Assembly: GCA_019426215.1 (NCBI GenBank)
Contig: CM033397.1
Location: 28,832,480 to 28,896,479 of the forward strand
DNA from: Buddleja alternifolia
Lineage: Eukaryota > Streptophyta > Magnoliopsida > Lamiales > Scrophulariaceae
Direction: 5' to 3'
DNA length: 64,000 nt
Below are positions 33,441 through 45,931 of this stretch, one piece after another. How positions within the stretch are numbered: position 1 is the first letter of the stretch; every line of letters begins with the position of its first letter. Position numbers and translations under genes: made by a program. Under the pieces are notes generated by a model. It saw nothing but the letters and a program-made list of their open reading frames with translations. It ran no database searches and was not told the origin of the DNA.

Positions 33441-35298
33441 AGATGTTAGGTAATCAAAACGCCCCCTAGGGCCTTGAGTTCCTGGCCAAGGCTCGCGGAT
33501 CGATAGATCCTCCTTGGGATCACAGTCGAGATAAGTGACATCATCAACAAACTATGCCTTGTAGATAAAGAAGACAAAAAAGAAAGTAAGGCAACACAAA
33601 CAAATGAGCATATTAGTTTAGCAAACGCAACCATAAAGATAGTTCAAATATAAGAACAAAACATAGACAAAAGTGCGAACAAGTGCAAATACAAAAAAAA
33701 CAAAGAAAAAAAGAGAGCCTAAAAAGAGCAAATTCAAAGAAACATCATGCAGAATAAAATAAAAATAGAGTTAGAAAATAAGCTAAATGTTCTCCCAGGA
33801 GAGTACAACGACGACGACTTCGTCTCCTCATTCTACCCAAGTAAAGTTGTCACCAGGATACTTTTTTGAATCTTGGAGGACTTGATGACATAATCTCACT
33901 GTGGATGAATAAACGCCCAAAGCTTTCATGTGAGCTTTTTTGACTAACATTTCCTGATACTTTGGAGTCTTCACAAACTCCTCATCGCTCCCGCTTCACC
34001 CTGTCAACAAAGTCTCTACCAGCCTTGGAGCGTAAAAACATTGTACCCGTAGCTATCTTATTCTTCAACTTCCCACAGATGTGGCCAAAATGATATGGTA
34101 TGAAAAGTGATCCGGGGACAGGGTGGTCAACCCTGGCCAGAATATTTCGAGAAACGAAGTAGCGTGCAAAGGGTCCGACCTACAACACGATAAACCAACT
34201 TTTCTCTCTAACAATCACCTTTGGTGTATTTTTGGAATGATTAGATAATGCCTTTCAAAAGTACCCAAAGTGTCCTTGGTTAAATTTATGGCACATCACA
34301 ACCCTTTATGTGCACAAGACTTGAAAAAAATAGCTAATTTTCAAGTATTGAGAAAAAGAAGGAAAAAACATTTTATTTTTACTGTTCATGATTTACTACC
34401 ACAATATTGGGATATGAAAGTAGTTTTTTGTGCCTTTGAAACCTTAAACACCACCGTTTATTCCTCAAATAATAGAAACCTTAAACACCCAAAAAAAAAA
34501 TTGCTTGTCCTACAATTCCATTACCACCATTTTTGTTAGTCTAGCATTGAGAGATCATTCCAAGTCAACAAAGAATTGATAACTATTGAGGGCTATCAGC
34601 AGTGGGAGATCCTAACATACAAGAAAAAGAGTTGCTTAGACATTCAATGCTAAGAGGAGGGCAATGAGAGCTGAAGTTTGAATTGTTTTAGTATAACCTA
34701 CTTAGTCATCTTTAGGACTACGAAAACAATGTCAAAGTCAGCTAGTTTTAATCAAAGAACCAATTAGAAAATATCGAGTTAGGGTGTCAACATAGCACGT
34801 ACGTCCCTTATTCCCATTCATGAGAAAAATCGACAAATACTTATGACAAATATCATAACACTGGCCTATTTTGCTCTCATCGTGTGCCAAAGTCGAGAAT
34901 AATATAACATATATAGTTGCGTTGACACACCAGATGTGTATGCTTAATTTATTAAAAATTATGATAAAATATTTAATTAATTAATATTACTTTAAGATAT
35001 AAGATTACTAATTACTAATCTATAGCTTTCCTTGAAATTATTGTAATCATAATATCATCTTATAATTTTACATGATTTATAACAATTTATAAATGACATT
35101 GATGATTTTACAAATGCACAATAATTGAAACACAGTGAGATTTCGGTGAGAATATTACCTGAAATTTGATTATGGGGACAAAGTTCTATATACTTAAGTT
35201 TTTTAAGGGGGCGGGCAGTCTTTTATTTATTTTTAAAATTGAGTTTGAAAAGGTTTAGTATTAAAAATAAAAAGTGGGATTCATTTTCTCTAATTGTT
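33441..35298. other. Intergenic, no gene recognised
   Basis: The minus strand at 33800-33960 has a coding-like frame (AHMKALGVYSS, then YPGDNFTWVE) that could be part of a retroelement, but I cannot place it. The rest is AT-rich with no clear ORF, RNA gene or element end. Confidence 0.4.
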
Positions 35299-35303
35299 AT
35301 AAA

Positions 35304-35731
35304 TGTTAGGAATCAATGCGCATAAAAGAAATTAAAAGTAAAAAAAATAAAGCAAGAAAACAAGACAACGATTTACATGGCTTGACAATTTGCCTACATC
35401 CACGGACCTATGCTAGAAAGATTTTATTGATGTATGAGAGTGATCAACATTACAAAGATGAATAACCATCTACTTATATAGTAAAACCTTGGAAAAATAA
35501 CACAAGCCCTAATACACTTAGGAAACCCAAAAACTTGCCAAAATAGCCCAAAAAGCATGTATTAAAACTGTTGTCCGCGACCGTGGCGCCACAGCGCCAA
35601 ATGTGGTACCACCCATGTAGATTGTTGTGGCACCACGGCGCCACATGCGCAGAACCCTTTTTTTTTTTCTTTTTTTATATCTTTTGGCTTTTTCCTTTTG
35701 CACTTTGATTGTCTCCACTTATAACCTATCA
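35304..35731 (-). repeat. 3' LTR of the Tork-like element (428 bp)
   Basis: TGTTAGGAATCAATG at the left end and ATAACCTATCA at the right end match the 5' LTR. It carries a GC-rich block (35578-35655) with nested palindromes around GTGGCGCC/GGCGCCAC, most of which is missing from the other LTR. Confidence 0.9.
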
Positions 35732-36129
35732 ATCTCCCACTTGGAAGCTAATTTAAAGTAGAATGAATTCCTATCTTCAAACCTGCGATCCTTATTTTTC
35801 CAAGTAACTGCACTCTCTCTCTAGCATAAGCCAACCTCCTCATCACAGAAACTCGAGGCCAACTAAGGTCATGCAAATCCTCAGTTTCTCGGTGGTAACC
35901 CCCTTAGTTAACATATCCACCGGATTCTTCACACTAAGCACCTTCTTCAACTCAAAAGTCCCATCATTTATCATCTATCATCTCTCGGATATGATGATAC
36001 TTTAATTGAATATGCTTCGTCCTCGAATGAAATACCATATTCTTTGCCAAACAAATGGCACTTTGACTATCACTGTAGAGTGCACAATCCCATTGCTCCT
36101 TGTCAAATCTCCCTCAGAAAGTTCTTCAA

Positions 36130-36603
36130 CTATACCATCTCTTTACCTGCTTCTAGAATAGAAATACACTCAGCTTCAGTCGTGGAGAGTGCTACACACT
36201 TTTGTAGCCTAGAAGTCCAACTTATAGCAGTACCACCCAAAGTGTAAATGTACCCTGATGTACTCTTCCAACCATCTTGATCGCCACCTAAATTCGCATC
36301 CATGAAGCCCTCTAAAGTAACACTACTGCCCGAAAAACATAAGCACATACTCGATGTACCCTTTAAATACCTCGGTAGACACTTTACCGCTTCCCAATGC
36401 TTTAACCCCGGATTAGCTATATCTCGGTTCACAACTCCCACTGCATGAGCTATATCCGACCTTGTACAAACCATTATGTACATCAAACTCCCAATAGCAG
36501 AGGCATAAGTAACCTTTGCCATTTGATCTCGCTCCTCCTCAGTCTTAGGTGATTGTTCCTTGCTCAATTTGAAATGACTCCCCAAAGGGGTACTTCTATA
36601 CAT
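36130..36603 (-). pseudogene. Copia RNase H and RT connection (Tork-like element)
   Basis: It contains ASAIGSLMYIMVCTRSD (RT connection), GFMDANLGGDQDGWKSTSGYIY (RNase H first acidic motif), TLGGTAISW and STTEAECIS. The segment removes the RNA template during cDNA synthesis. The frame ends at a stop near 36130, before the last RNase H motif. It is part of the same broken pol as the segments to the right. Confidence 0.85.
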
Positions 36604-36695
36604 TGCATTTGAGATTGCAAATCTAGCAAATACCTCTTCTATTTACTTCTCTTGAGTCAACTTGAGACTCCCACTCGACCTATCTCGAATGATCC

Positions 36696-37758
36696 TCATC
36701 CTGAGGCAGTTCCCAAGTCCTTCATCTCAAATTCAGTAGACAGTTGCTTCTTCAACTTATCGATTTCTCTCATGTTAGATCTGACCACTAACATATCGTC
36801 CACATAAAGCAACAATATGATATAACAATCCCCAAACTTCTTAAAATAGCAACAGTGATCCATTTGACACCTAGTATATCGACTACTAGCCATGAAAGTA
36901 TCAAACTTCTTATACCATTGCCTCAGAGCTTTGCTTAAAACCATACAAGCTTTTCTCTAGCTTGCATACAAGGTTTTATTTTCCATTCTCCAGAAAACCT
37001 TCTGATTGAACCATGTAAATATCCTCCTCCAAATCTCCATGAAGGAATGTCATTTTTACATCTAACTGCTCAAGATGCAAATCCTCTGCAGCAATAATGC
37101 TCAGAACCATCCTAATAGTAGTCAACTTGATAATCGACGAAAATATCTCTGTGTAGTCAATCACTTCCTTCTACTGAAACCCTTTAACTACCAACCTTAC
37201 CTTGTACCTTTTACTACCATCCGATTCATCCTTAACCCGGAATACCCATTTGTTCCGCATAGCCCATTTTCCCTCTAGTAACTTAGTCAACCTCCAAGTT
37301 CTAGTTCTCTCAAGCGAGCTCATTTCATCTTTCATGGCTAGCTCCCACTTGAGAGAATCTCCTACAATCATCGCCTCCTGGTACAACTCGGACTCACTTG
37401 AATCCGTCAAAAGTAAATATTGTAAGGAAGGGGAATACCCTACGTTTGGTTTAGGAGTTCTACTCGATCTTCTCAAGGTCGGTGGTGGAGTCTCTGGATC
37501 TTCCTCAATGTCATTTCCCGCAACCTCGTCTAGAGTGATCTCTTTCAATATCGCCTTTGGTTTCTCATTATCCTCAGTCTCTGTCCCAAGTCTATCCTTG
37601 TAAAACACCTTCTCGTTGAACGTAACATTTTTATGCCTTATGACTTTGTTGTTTTGGTAATCCCAGAACCGATGTCCAAAACTCTCTCCTCCATAACCGA
37701 TAAAGATGCACTTTTGTGCTTTAGGATCCAACTTATCCCTGTCATCAGAACTTTGCAA
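36696..37758 (-). pseudogene. Copia reverse transcriptase in three frames (Tork-like element)
   Basis: Three minus-strand frames form one RT. 37758-37171 holds a C-terminal integrase/linker part (FIGYGGESFGHRFWD) and RT start (WVFRVKDESDGSKRYKVRLVVKGFQ). 37164-36976 holds LEQLDVKMTFLHGDLEEDIYM. 36944-36696 holds QMDHCCYFKKF and the catalytic LLYVDDMLVV box near 36800. The joins at about 37168 and 36960 contain a stop and a frame change. Confidence 0.85.
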
Positions 37759-37815
37759 GACATAAGATAAACAATCGGAAGTTTTTAAATGCGATAAAGT
37801 TACCTCCTTTCCAGG

Positions 37816-38375
37816 CTAAACCTCCTCTGGAATTTTGAAGTCCAAAGGTATTGAAGGTCCCCAATTGATGAGATAAGCCGCCATGCTCATTGCATCAGCC
37901 CAAAACATCTTTAGCAACCCGGAGTAGAGTCTCATGCTCCTAGCCCGCTCATTCAAAGTTCTATTCATCCGCTCTGCAATCCCATTCTGCTGCGGAGTCC
38001 CTGAAATGGTCTTAGTCATCTTGATCCCATCATCTGTACAATAATCTTTGAATTCTTAGCTATCATACTCCCCGCCATTATCTGACCTCAAACTCTTTAG
38101 TCTCAAACATGTCTCATTCTCGACTTCCGCCTTCCACTTCTTAAAAGTACTAAACACATCAGACTTATTCTTCATAAAATAAACAATACTTTTCGAGTGG
38201 AATCATCTATGAAGGTGACATAGTATCTCGTCCCTCCAAGCGACTGTAGGGGTGCCGGTCCCCATACATTTGTATACACAAGCTCCAATTTCTCTGCCTT
38301 CGGTTCTCTACCCGTCTTGGAGAAGTTCACCTTTTCTGCTTCCCAAGTACACAGTCTTCGCAAAGACCAATTCAA
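37816..38375 (-). pseudogene. Copia integrase (Tork-like element)
   Basis: LELVYTNVWGPAP (the first Asp replaced by Asn at TN, where TD is usual) near 38300, [12 protein letters not shown], then GTPQQNGIAERMNRTLNERARSM (catalytic Glu) near 37985. The segment with the second Asp lies between in a broken frame. The loss of a catalytic Asp, together with stops, makes it inactive. Confidence 0.8.
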
Positions 38376-38900
38376 CTGTCTTCGAGATTGGCAGCTTCTC
38401 CTTGGATGCCATGATCTTCATTCTCTTCTCACTCATATGACTAAGTCGCCTATGCCATAAGTGCATATCCTCTGTGGCCTCGATTGCAGCTAATGAGTCC
38501 TTTTTAATATCCGTAGTGTACAAAGTCCCCGACTTCTTACCACAAGCCTCCACCATATTTCCTTTGGTGATTTTCCATACACCACCACCAAACACCATGG
38601 TGTAACCATCACTATCAATTTGACCCATCGAGATCAAATTTTTCCTCAACCTCGGAACATGCCAAACATTCTGCAGTTTTAACTGTATCCTCTGTGCAGT
38701 TGTTATTGCAAAAATCACCTTTTCCAACTATTTCCAAGGGTTCGTCATTTGCAAGAAATACCTTTCAAAATTTTCCAAAAGTATAATTTGTTAGATAATT
38801 CTTACAAGAAGTAGCATGAAACGACGCACCTGAGTCCAATACCCATTAATCAACTGGACTATCAATACAACAAACTAGGGCGTCTCCAACATCGTCTGCC
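38308..38900 (-). pseudogene. Copia protease and pre-integrase region (Tork-like element)
   Basis: WVLDSGASFHA near 38855 is the protease active-site motif; the codon just before it is TAA. The following frame (38727-38308) runs through VWHVPRLRKNLISMGQ and LWHRRLSHMSEKRM to the integrase finger. The pattern is close to that of Tnt1/Tork proteins. Confidence 0.8.
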
Positions 38901-38929
38901 GCTGTGTTTGCTTGTTGATGTTCCTAGTT

Positions 38930-39706
38930 TTGATTCTGACCTGCCTTTTCTGGACAATCCCTCTTGTAATGGCCTTTCCTACCGCAGGCCCAACAATCAT
39001 CATCCTTGCGCGGTTTTGACTTCCCTCGCCCCTTAGACTTGGATCGACCTCTACCTTTCTAACCACCTCGTTGAACACTTCTCCCTCTGCTTTCCGCACT
39101 CAATGCTATAGACGTGAGTTCTCCTGATTCCCTCCGGTGAATATCCTCGCTCAAAATCAGATCTCGAATCTCCTGAAGTTTCAACTTCCTTTTGCCAGAC
39201 GAACTACTCATAGCAGTTACCGTCGTACTCCAACTCTCCGACAATGAAGACAATAATATTAAGACCCTTACCTCGTCCTCGAAATTAATATCAACTGAGC
39301 TCAACTGAGTGATGATCACATTGAACTCGTTGATATGATTGGTCGCCGATCCACCTTCAGTCATCCTCAAGTTGAATAAACATCTCATCAGGTAGACTTT
39401 ATTCGATGCGGATGGCTTCTCATACATATTGGATAACACCTTCATCAAACCCGCCGCAGCAGTTTGATCTAGGAAGTTAAACATTACGTTTCTTGATAAC
39501 ATCAATCGAATAACACCTAGGGTTTGCCTATCCAACAATTCCCAGTCCTCGTTTGACATCTTTTCAGGCTTCTTCCCCGACAACGGTTGATGGAGTTTCT
39601 TCTGGTATAGATAATCCTCCATCTTTGTTCGCCAGAATCCGAAATCTTTTCCATCGAATTTGTCTATTTTCACTTTTCCATCTTTAGACGCCATTGATTC
39701 GCACAA
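38930..39706 (-). pseudogene. Gag with CCHC knuckle (Tork-like element)
   Basis: A frame from 39706 (probable start at Met 39694) has the Gag motifs KFDGKDFGFWRTKMEDYL, VLSNMYEKPSASNKVYL and LLSSLSESW. It stops at 39059. The same frame then continues to the knuckle CWACGRKGHYKRDC at about 38945-38990 and reaches the protease with only three stops in between. At least two of these are TAG where Gln (CAG) would be expected. Confidence 0.88.
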
Positions 39707-39734
39707 ATCTGATTAACCAGTGCTCTAATACCTT

Positions 39735-40099
39735 TGTTAGGAATCAATGAGCATAAAAAATTAAAAGTAAAAAATCAAAGCAATAAAACAAGACAACGAT
39801 TTACGTGGTTTGGTAATTTGCCTACATCCACTGACCTATGCTAGAGAGATTTTATTGATGTATGAGAGTGATCAACATTACAAAGATGAATAACCATCTA
39901 CTTATATAGTAAAACCTTGGAGACTAAGTAATACAAGCCCTAAAACACTTAAGAAACCCAAAAACTTGCCAAAATAGCCCAAGTGTATTAAAACTACAAA
40001 TTGTTGTGGCACCGTGCGCAAAGCCTTATTATTTTTATTTTTTTTCATCTTTTGGCTTTTTTCTTTTGCACTTTGATTGTCTTCACTTATAACCCATCA
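39735..40099 (-). repeat. 5' LTR of the Tork-like element (365 bp)
   Basis: It matches 35304-35731 but lacks about 60 bp of the GC-rich palindromic block. It is next to the PBS, read as GGTATTAGAGCA on the minus strand (39732-39721), a one-base variant of the initiator tRNA-Met complement. Confidence 0.9.
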
Positions 40100-40163
40100 A
40101 TAAATTAGTTGTCAATTGATTAATATTTTTTTTAACAAGAAAACGGAATAAGAGTTATGATCC

Positions 40164-40400
40164 CGTTAATCTAACAAATACATCATCCAAATCTTTAAAC
40201 AAGTGCTCCAACTCGTTGAGCATGACAGGATGCATGCAGGACTTTGGTATCTTGGATTGAGCTGCATTTTGTGCCAAAAAATCAGCTACCAAATTGGTTT
40301 TTCTATAACAGAATGCCATCCAAAAGGAACTGAAATTAATTTAGTCGAGATCATCTAGGAGTCCTCGAGCAAAGTGATGACTGATGTGCGCCTTGTGAGG
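40164..40400 (-). pseudogene. RNase H-type (RVT_3) C-terminal fragment
   Basis: The minus strand reads KKDPHKAHISHH, then FCYRKTNLVADFLAQNAAQ and ends at TAA near 40165. The YRxxNxVAD-x-LA pattern is the last RNase H/RVT_3 motif found in plant LINEs and related proteins. One stop lies inside. It lies just outside the target duplication of the Tork-like element, so that element inserted beside or into it. Confidence 0.5.
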
Positions 40401-40819
40401 ATCCTTCTTCCTGCAAAATACAATTGATCAATATCTTCATGCCATGTAATAATAGCTCGTTCCAGTCCGGAGATGAAAATTGCGAAAAATAATTCAAGAT
40501 TTCAGAGGACAATCATTGTTAAATTGTGTTGCTTAGTTTGTAAGTTCTTTAAAAACATATAAACATGTTTAGAGTTTGTGAAAACTTAAAATATTGATAA
40601 TTAATTTTAAAAAATAAAATTATGGCTCTATAGTATAATGTTATGAGCTGAATTATTTATTCTTTAATGATAAGAAGTAAGAGGGGCCCTAACTTGAATC
40701 ACAAAAATTGTCATTATTGAGATCGTACAACACCTCCATGCATTAATAAAGTTATTTCAGATCTTTTATTTTAAATTAATATTTCATCTCATATTCATTT
40801 TATATGTATAAATATGTAT
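40401..40819. other. Intergenic, no feature recognised
   Basis: AT-rich DNA between the RNase H fragment and the start of the tandem duplication. I see no ORF, RNA gene or element end here. Confidence 0.5.
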
Positions 40820-41573
40820 AAAATTTATGTCATTTGTATATTTGGAAAAGAATATTATGACATATGTAAAAAAAAGATATTAAACACCAATTTAAAACAG
40901 AAAATTCAATCTAGATTGACGTGACCCATGACAAGCACCATTATTAGGGCAAAACAAAATGATTTATATGCTGAAGAATCATTTGAAGTTTTATCTTTCT
41001 AATCCCTTCAATTTCAATTTAAGATTTATTGCTAAAGATTTCCGGAAGTCCACATAAAAATTATTGCTAATTTAAGCAACTTGCCAGCCAGGGGCCAAAC
41101 AATTCATAAAGGGAACTTCAGTATTGTGGCTAGTCTTTGATGAGTAAGATTCATGGAAGTTTGTAATTTGCCTTAAATTCAATAAACATCAAGTTTACTT
41201 TACTAAAGAAACAATAATTTGTTGTTGAATTTGAGCCTAGAAAAATCAACTCAAAATTATCATTCTCTCTATCAAGTGTTATGGCTTATGATATAATCTA
41301 CTTCGGTTAAATGAATCTACTATTTTATCCCCTATACATCTTTAAGTGTTTAAAAGACGTCCTAGAATGTTTGGTAAAAATTTTAAAAGACGAGCTTAAT
41401 TATAAATTTTATAAATAAAGTGTTAGAATTTTATAGTTTTCTATTTATCAAAATACAACTTCTGTTAAAATTTAAGCCAAGTAATAGTCCAAATACACCG
41501 CTGCCGCACAAGGCGAGAGTACGAAACTTCCTCATCAGAATTACATAAACTAACTAAAAAGGAGGGCATTCCT

Positions 41574-41748
41574 GGAAAATTCTATGTTGGATCCGTTTTA
41601 TTGGTCCTAGTGTGTTAAACACCACACATTTGGGTTGAGGTGAGTGGTTTTTATCACCCGTCACCTATGGTTTCACCATCCACCCCAATACAAATATGTC
41701 GCGTTTAAGGCATCAGGACCAACGGGTGGGACTAGCATAGAATTACCC
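41574..41748. mobile_element. 175-bp Mutator-type MITE with perfect 9-bp TSD
   Basis: TIRs GG(A/G)(A/T)AATTCTATG at both ends and GGCATTCCT repeated directly on both sides (41565-41573, 41749-41757). No coding sequence. Confidence 0.8.
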
Positions 41749-42374
41749 GGCATTCCTCAAAGTAAACACAAGTAGACATTAAACTAGAACCATGCCGAGC
41801 AAGAGCATTCACTACCCGATTAATTCCCCAGTAAAAAATTAAAAATAATGTCAACCGGTTGTAACTTAGATGAGATCGTCAAAATATTGGCGTAAAGGAA
41901 ACGATGTGTTGGGCTCACCGCTGCCGTCCCTAAAATACGACAACACGAGGGTCAAATACTCAAATCAATTTTGACAACATGTGAGATGTTAAATTTTTTT
42001 AATTATTATACTAATAGAAGTAAGAACGTGGCTTAATTCTAAGATCATAACGAACTATCACAATTTCGTCAAACAAGAATTTTAAGTTACGTGGCCTTCT
42101 TCTATTCAAACCAATCTGGAGAGATTATTTTGATTATTTAAAATAAGTTCCAACTCTTATAAGGTCTAAAATATATTATAACTATAAGAACATATGAGAT
42201 AATTTAAATAATTTAGAGAAAAATACGCTTAATAATTTGGACAAATGTTTTGAGTAACCGAATCATGTGCTTGCAGTAACTTTCTGTTGCATGACTGCAC
42301 GTCAAATTAACTATAACGGAGTATGATATACCAAAATATAGTATTTATGCCGATAACAATATGATATATTAAAA

Positions 42375-43230
42375 GGGAAATGATATTGACACTCCAAAAT
42401 TTATTACAGGAGCTCCAATTTTAATTTTTACACTTAAATATGACAAGATTGTCCTTAGATTTTAAAATTACCCCTATGCATTCAAAACAAAACTATTATC
42501 ATGTTATAAGTTTTCTTCACTACTTTAAATCAAAGTCAATTAATAAAAATAATATTAGGCAAAAATGAAACAAGTAATTCAAGTGTAGAGCATCATCAAA
42601 AAAACAAAGTAATAATATTTGAAATCGAGAATGACAATCATTATATGAACCAAAAAGAACAAAAAAATGAATATCAACTTCAATTAATTCACTCTACTTT
42701 GCCTTTATATTAAAATCTAGAAATCAATTTCATATTTTTGTTCAAGTAATAAGTTTAGTTTCTTCAGACAATAATGTATAACAATAATTAAAATAAATCA
42801 TGCTCTTCTCTCAAACAAAAAAACTACACTTATAAAATTAATTTGCGACTTTTTATACAACATGAATTTGAATACATAAAAGATTAAAAATATGAATTTT
42901 TTTTATTTAATTGATCTTGATGAATAATTTTATGCTTGCATATAAATATATTTTTTATGCTTTTAAAGATTAAAAAAGATCGTTATGCATTATTGTTTTA
43001 TTCATAAATATATTATTTTGACATGATTATAGATGAAATAAATAATTTTTTTATTTTTGATCTAGACTAAACATAAGCGGAATTTATTAGTATGAAGGTT
43101 TAAATAGTGGGAATAAAATGATGCAAAAAAGTTGGCTTTTATTTAGAAATGGGCATTCTTGTGATTTTATTAGAGAGATGAATATAATTGGAGCTCCAAT
43201 AGTAATTTTTGGAGCTCCAATATCATTCCC
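42375..43230. mobile_element. TIR element copy 2 (GGGAAATGATATTG), about 856 bp
   Basis: Left end GGGAAATGATATTG and right end CAATATCATTCCC are inverted repeats with the sub-terminal motif GGAGCTCCAA. It matches 29843-30617 but has both ends. Possible 8-bp duplication TA(T/C)TAAAA with one base offset. A 45-bp imperfect direct repeat also flanks it (42329-42370, 43231-43275). Confidence 0.7.
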
Positions 43231-44100
43231 CATACTAAAATATGATATTTAGGCCCATAACAATAGTACAAGGACCCAAGACCCAATATAAGTCCAAAAC
43301 CCAGTAAGTAGTTGAGATCCACACTAATTAACAGTAACAGGTCGAGTCGTTTGGCTAACCCGACCCTACAACCCGTAATTTCTGCTGTTCGATATGGCCA
43401 CATGTCATTATTCTGTGAGTCTAATTATCAACCACTCATCCGTACAAGGTGTATGTACTACAAAAAACTCTCTCACTTTATTTATTGAGGGTGGGAATCT
43501 AAAGAATATTTTCTTCAATTTTAGCATTATACATTCATAACGACGAGTCTGTAGACTTAGAAGTATGTTCCCTAACATATAAATTTGGGAGTTAGAATTG
43601 TATAACTGAGTAACGACCCTAGCTACATATTAACTTATTGAATTACAATTGACTTGATCCTTAATTAGGTACGTATGTAGCTCTATAATAATTGAGTGCA
43701 ATATATACTCTATCTCACCCTACTCGTTGTACCATTTGAGTCCTCTCAAATTGGTTGAGTTCGTATGCCCTGAATTTGGGCTAGATCAGAGTAATGGTAA
43801 AGAAGTGAATCCAACTGGCAGGTGTGCAACTCTATATGCAAAAAGATGCTTTGATGATCATGTATCTTTTTTGTTCAATTTTTTCATGTGATATATTGAT
43901 GATATATTCATTGTATGCCAAATAAGTAGTGAGCAGTTTCTTGAGTTTAATTTCGAACAGATGCTCCAAATTAGTGATCACTATGAATTGTCATGCATAT
44001 GCATGTCGTGGAGCTTTATCCTTCTCGGATTGAGCTAGGTTTAAAAAGTTGAAAGTCATTTTTAATTTATGTGGTTTGTAGTTTGACATGGAAACTCTAA
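43231..44100. other. Intergenic within duplication copy 1, no gene recognised
   Basis: No ORF of note. A short stretch near 43890 reads like a YIDD box but has no supporting context. No element ends were recognised. Confidence 0.4.
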
Positions 44101-44500
44101 GGCTATGTTTAGTTATATTTTGGAATGATATTTTGGTGAGAATTATTAGTGAGAAATTAATGGGGATACGTGCGTGTTTGATGAAATTATGTTTGATTTC
44201 ATTTTGGATGTTGGTTTTTGAGTGTGTTTTTTTGGTGAGATAATGTTTGGTTTTGTTTCCAGAGGGAACAAAAGTTACTGTAGCAGTCAAATCATGAAAT
44301 TTTTGTCTATTAGAGATGAGAGAGAGAACACATAGAGAGGAGTGTAGGGACAAAGTAGGTGTAGAAAGATGAAAAATAATTATTATGTTTTTTTTTGACA
44401 AAAAAAATAGTGTATTTTTGACCAAATATTTTGTGAACCAAACATGATTTAGTGAGAATTTTGGACCAAACATAGTATGAAAACATATCCAAACATTGCC
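44101..44500. mobile_element. Tourist/Harbinger-like MITE, 400 bp
   Basis: TIRs GGCTATGTTTAG and its counterpart AAACATTGCC, flanked by TAA on both sides (44098-44100, 44501-44503). Copy 2 of the duplication has a single TAA at the matching place (about 56371), an internal empty site. No coding sequence; ORFs across it are spurious. Confidence 0.88.
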
Positions 44501-45931
44501 TAAATCGTCCATTGAATACTGCACACTGCCCTTTATGCGGTAATATCGAAAATATGACTTGATAGTTATTTCGACTCTTTCTGAATAAATAAAAAGATAT
44601 CTTGATGTATATAAAGACTTTGAAAATACAATTATAACCAACAACTTTGTTAGTATTTGAACGTCACATAAACCAATTGAGTCACTTGAACTCCAAAGAC
44701 TAGGAAAAAGTGAACTTATATAGTAAAATGCATATTAGTCCCTTTGTGTTATAGAAAATGGGCATATCACCTCTTGTATTATAAAAATAGGCTGATTATC
44801 CTTTTGTGTATTCAGGAATGAGGTGAAACACAACCAAGCTTATTAAAATGACAAAAACACCCTTAAGCATATAGCAATGAATTTTCTTACGGAATCACCC
44901 AACTTTATTTCAACGGTCGTAAATATGTTTGCTAATATATGATATTTTTGTTTAACATATATAAAATTAAAAATAAAATATCGATTTATGTAGATATCCT
45001 TTAATTATAAATGTTATAACTCTTATGAAGTAATATACTAACATTATGATGTTCAATATACTTTTGTGTATAATGGATATTTAAAATTCTTCTTTACAAT
45101 GTTTTAGTATTTGCATGTCTTACAGGATAAATCTTAAAAATTGAAGCTTAAATAAATTTATTTTATTTTAATAATGTACACTATTTTGAGTAAAACAATG
45201 AAAATATTAACAAACAACTTTGTTTCACATATTTTTAAACATAACTACGTATTAAAAAAAGTATATCCTACTATATTTTTTTTGTAATTTTAAAAACTAA
45301 AAAAGAACTTTAAATGAAGATATAGCTCATTATAATAAGTATATATTTGTGTTGTTTAATTGTTGGATATTTTGTTATTAAAAGTGTGATGTACACGACT
45401 TTTGAATAAGAAATTCGAACATCGTAAGTATCCGAGATACTAAATATTATTGGATAATATTAATCTACGTTCCGCGTAGATGAGTTTAGCATTTCGAATT
45501 TCTCAAATCGGATTAGAAACGAATGAGAAATTAAGTGCTAAAGTTGGGTGTTTGAAGTGGGTTATCTCACATTGAAAATGGATCAAAGTTTGGAATGGTT
45601 TATAAACCATTGCCTTGAGACTAAGGGTTGGCCGTTTGGGTCATAAGATTTTTGTGGGCTTTATGAGGAGGAAGGACCTAGCCATGGTCCAGTTCACCAC
45701 ACATGCGCGCCGCCGTCGCTGTCCGCCGCCCGAACCGGATCGGGTTCGGGTCCGGGTCCGGGTCGAGGGTCGCGGGCTCAGGCTTGGGCTTGGGTCGCTA
45801 GATAATTAATTTTTTAGAGAAAATTAATTCCACAAAAATTGATCCATTAATTATTTATCCAATAGTTGAAAATTCTGAACCGTTAAATTGAGGTTGAACA
45901 AAAGCTGGCCACGTGCGTTCAATTTTGAATT

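Larger units (their letters stand above)
35304..40099 (-). mobile_element. Complete but dead Tork/Tnt1-like copia retrotransposon, 4.8 kb
   Basis: The element is bounded by LTRs at 35304-35731 and 39735-40099 and by a perfect 5-bp target duplication, ATAAA (35299-35303, 40100-40104). On the minus strand the order is LTR, PBS (39732-39722), gag, CCHC knuckle, protease, integrase, RT, RNase H, a purine-rich tract (AGTGGGAGAT, beside 35732) and LTR. Domain sequences resemble the Tork/Tnt1 lineage (from memory). Several stops and frameshifts break pol. Confidence 0.93.

Noticed and set aside
34270..34539. 89-aa plus-strand ORF
   Set aside because: No recognisable motif; it begins in a 40-bp repeat shared with 32210-32247 and is Lys/His-rich in AT-rich DNA.
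43870..43990. YIDDIF-like stretch resembling an RT catalytic box
   Set aside because: There is a stop just before it and no other RT motif within 500 bp on either side; chance is likely in AT-rich DNA.
44310..44644. Minus-strand ORFs of 60 and 217 aa
   Set aside because: They run across a MITE and duplicated non-coding flank; no known motif, low-complexity Phe/Ser/His.
45615..45809. ORF of 64 aa with Arg/Val repeats; similar ORF at 54443-54625
   Set aside because: Both lie at the same place in the two LTRs and come from a GGGTCC-type repeat; LTR sequence, no sign of a protein gene.
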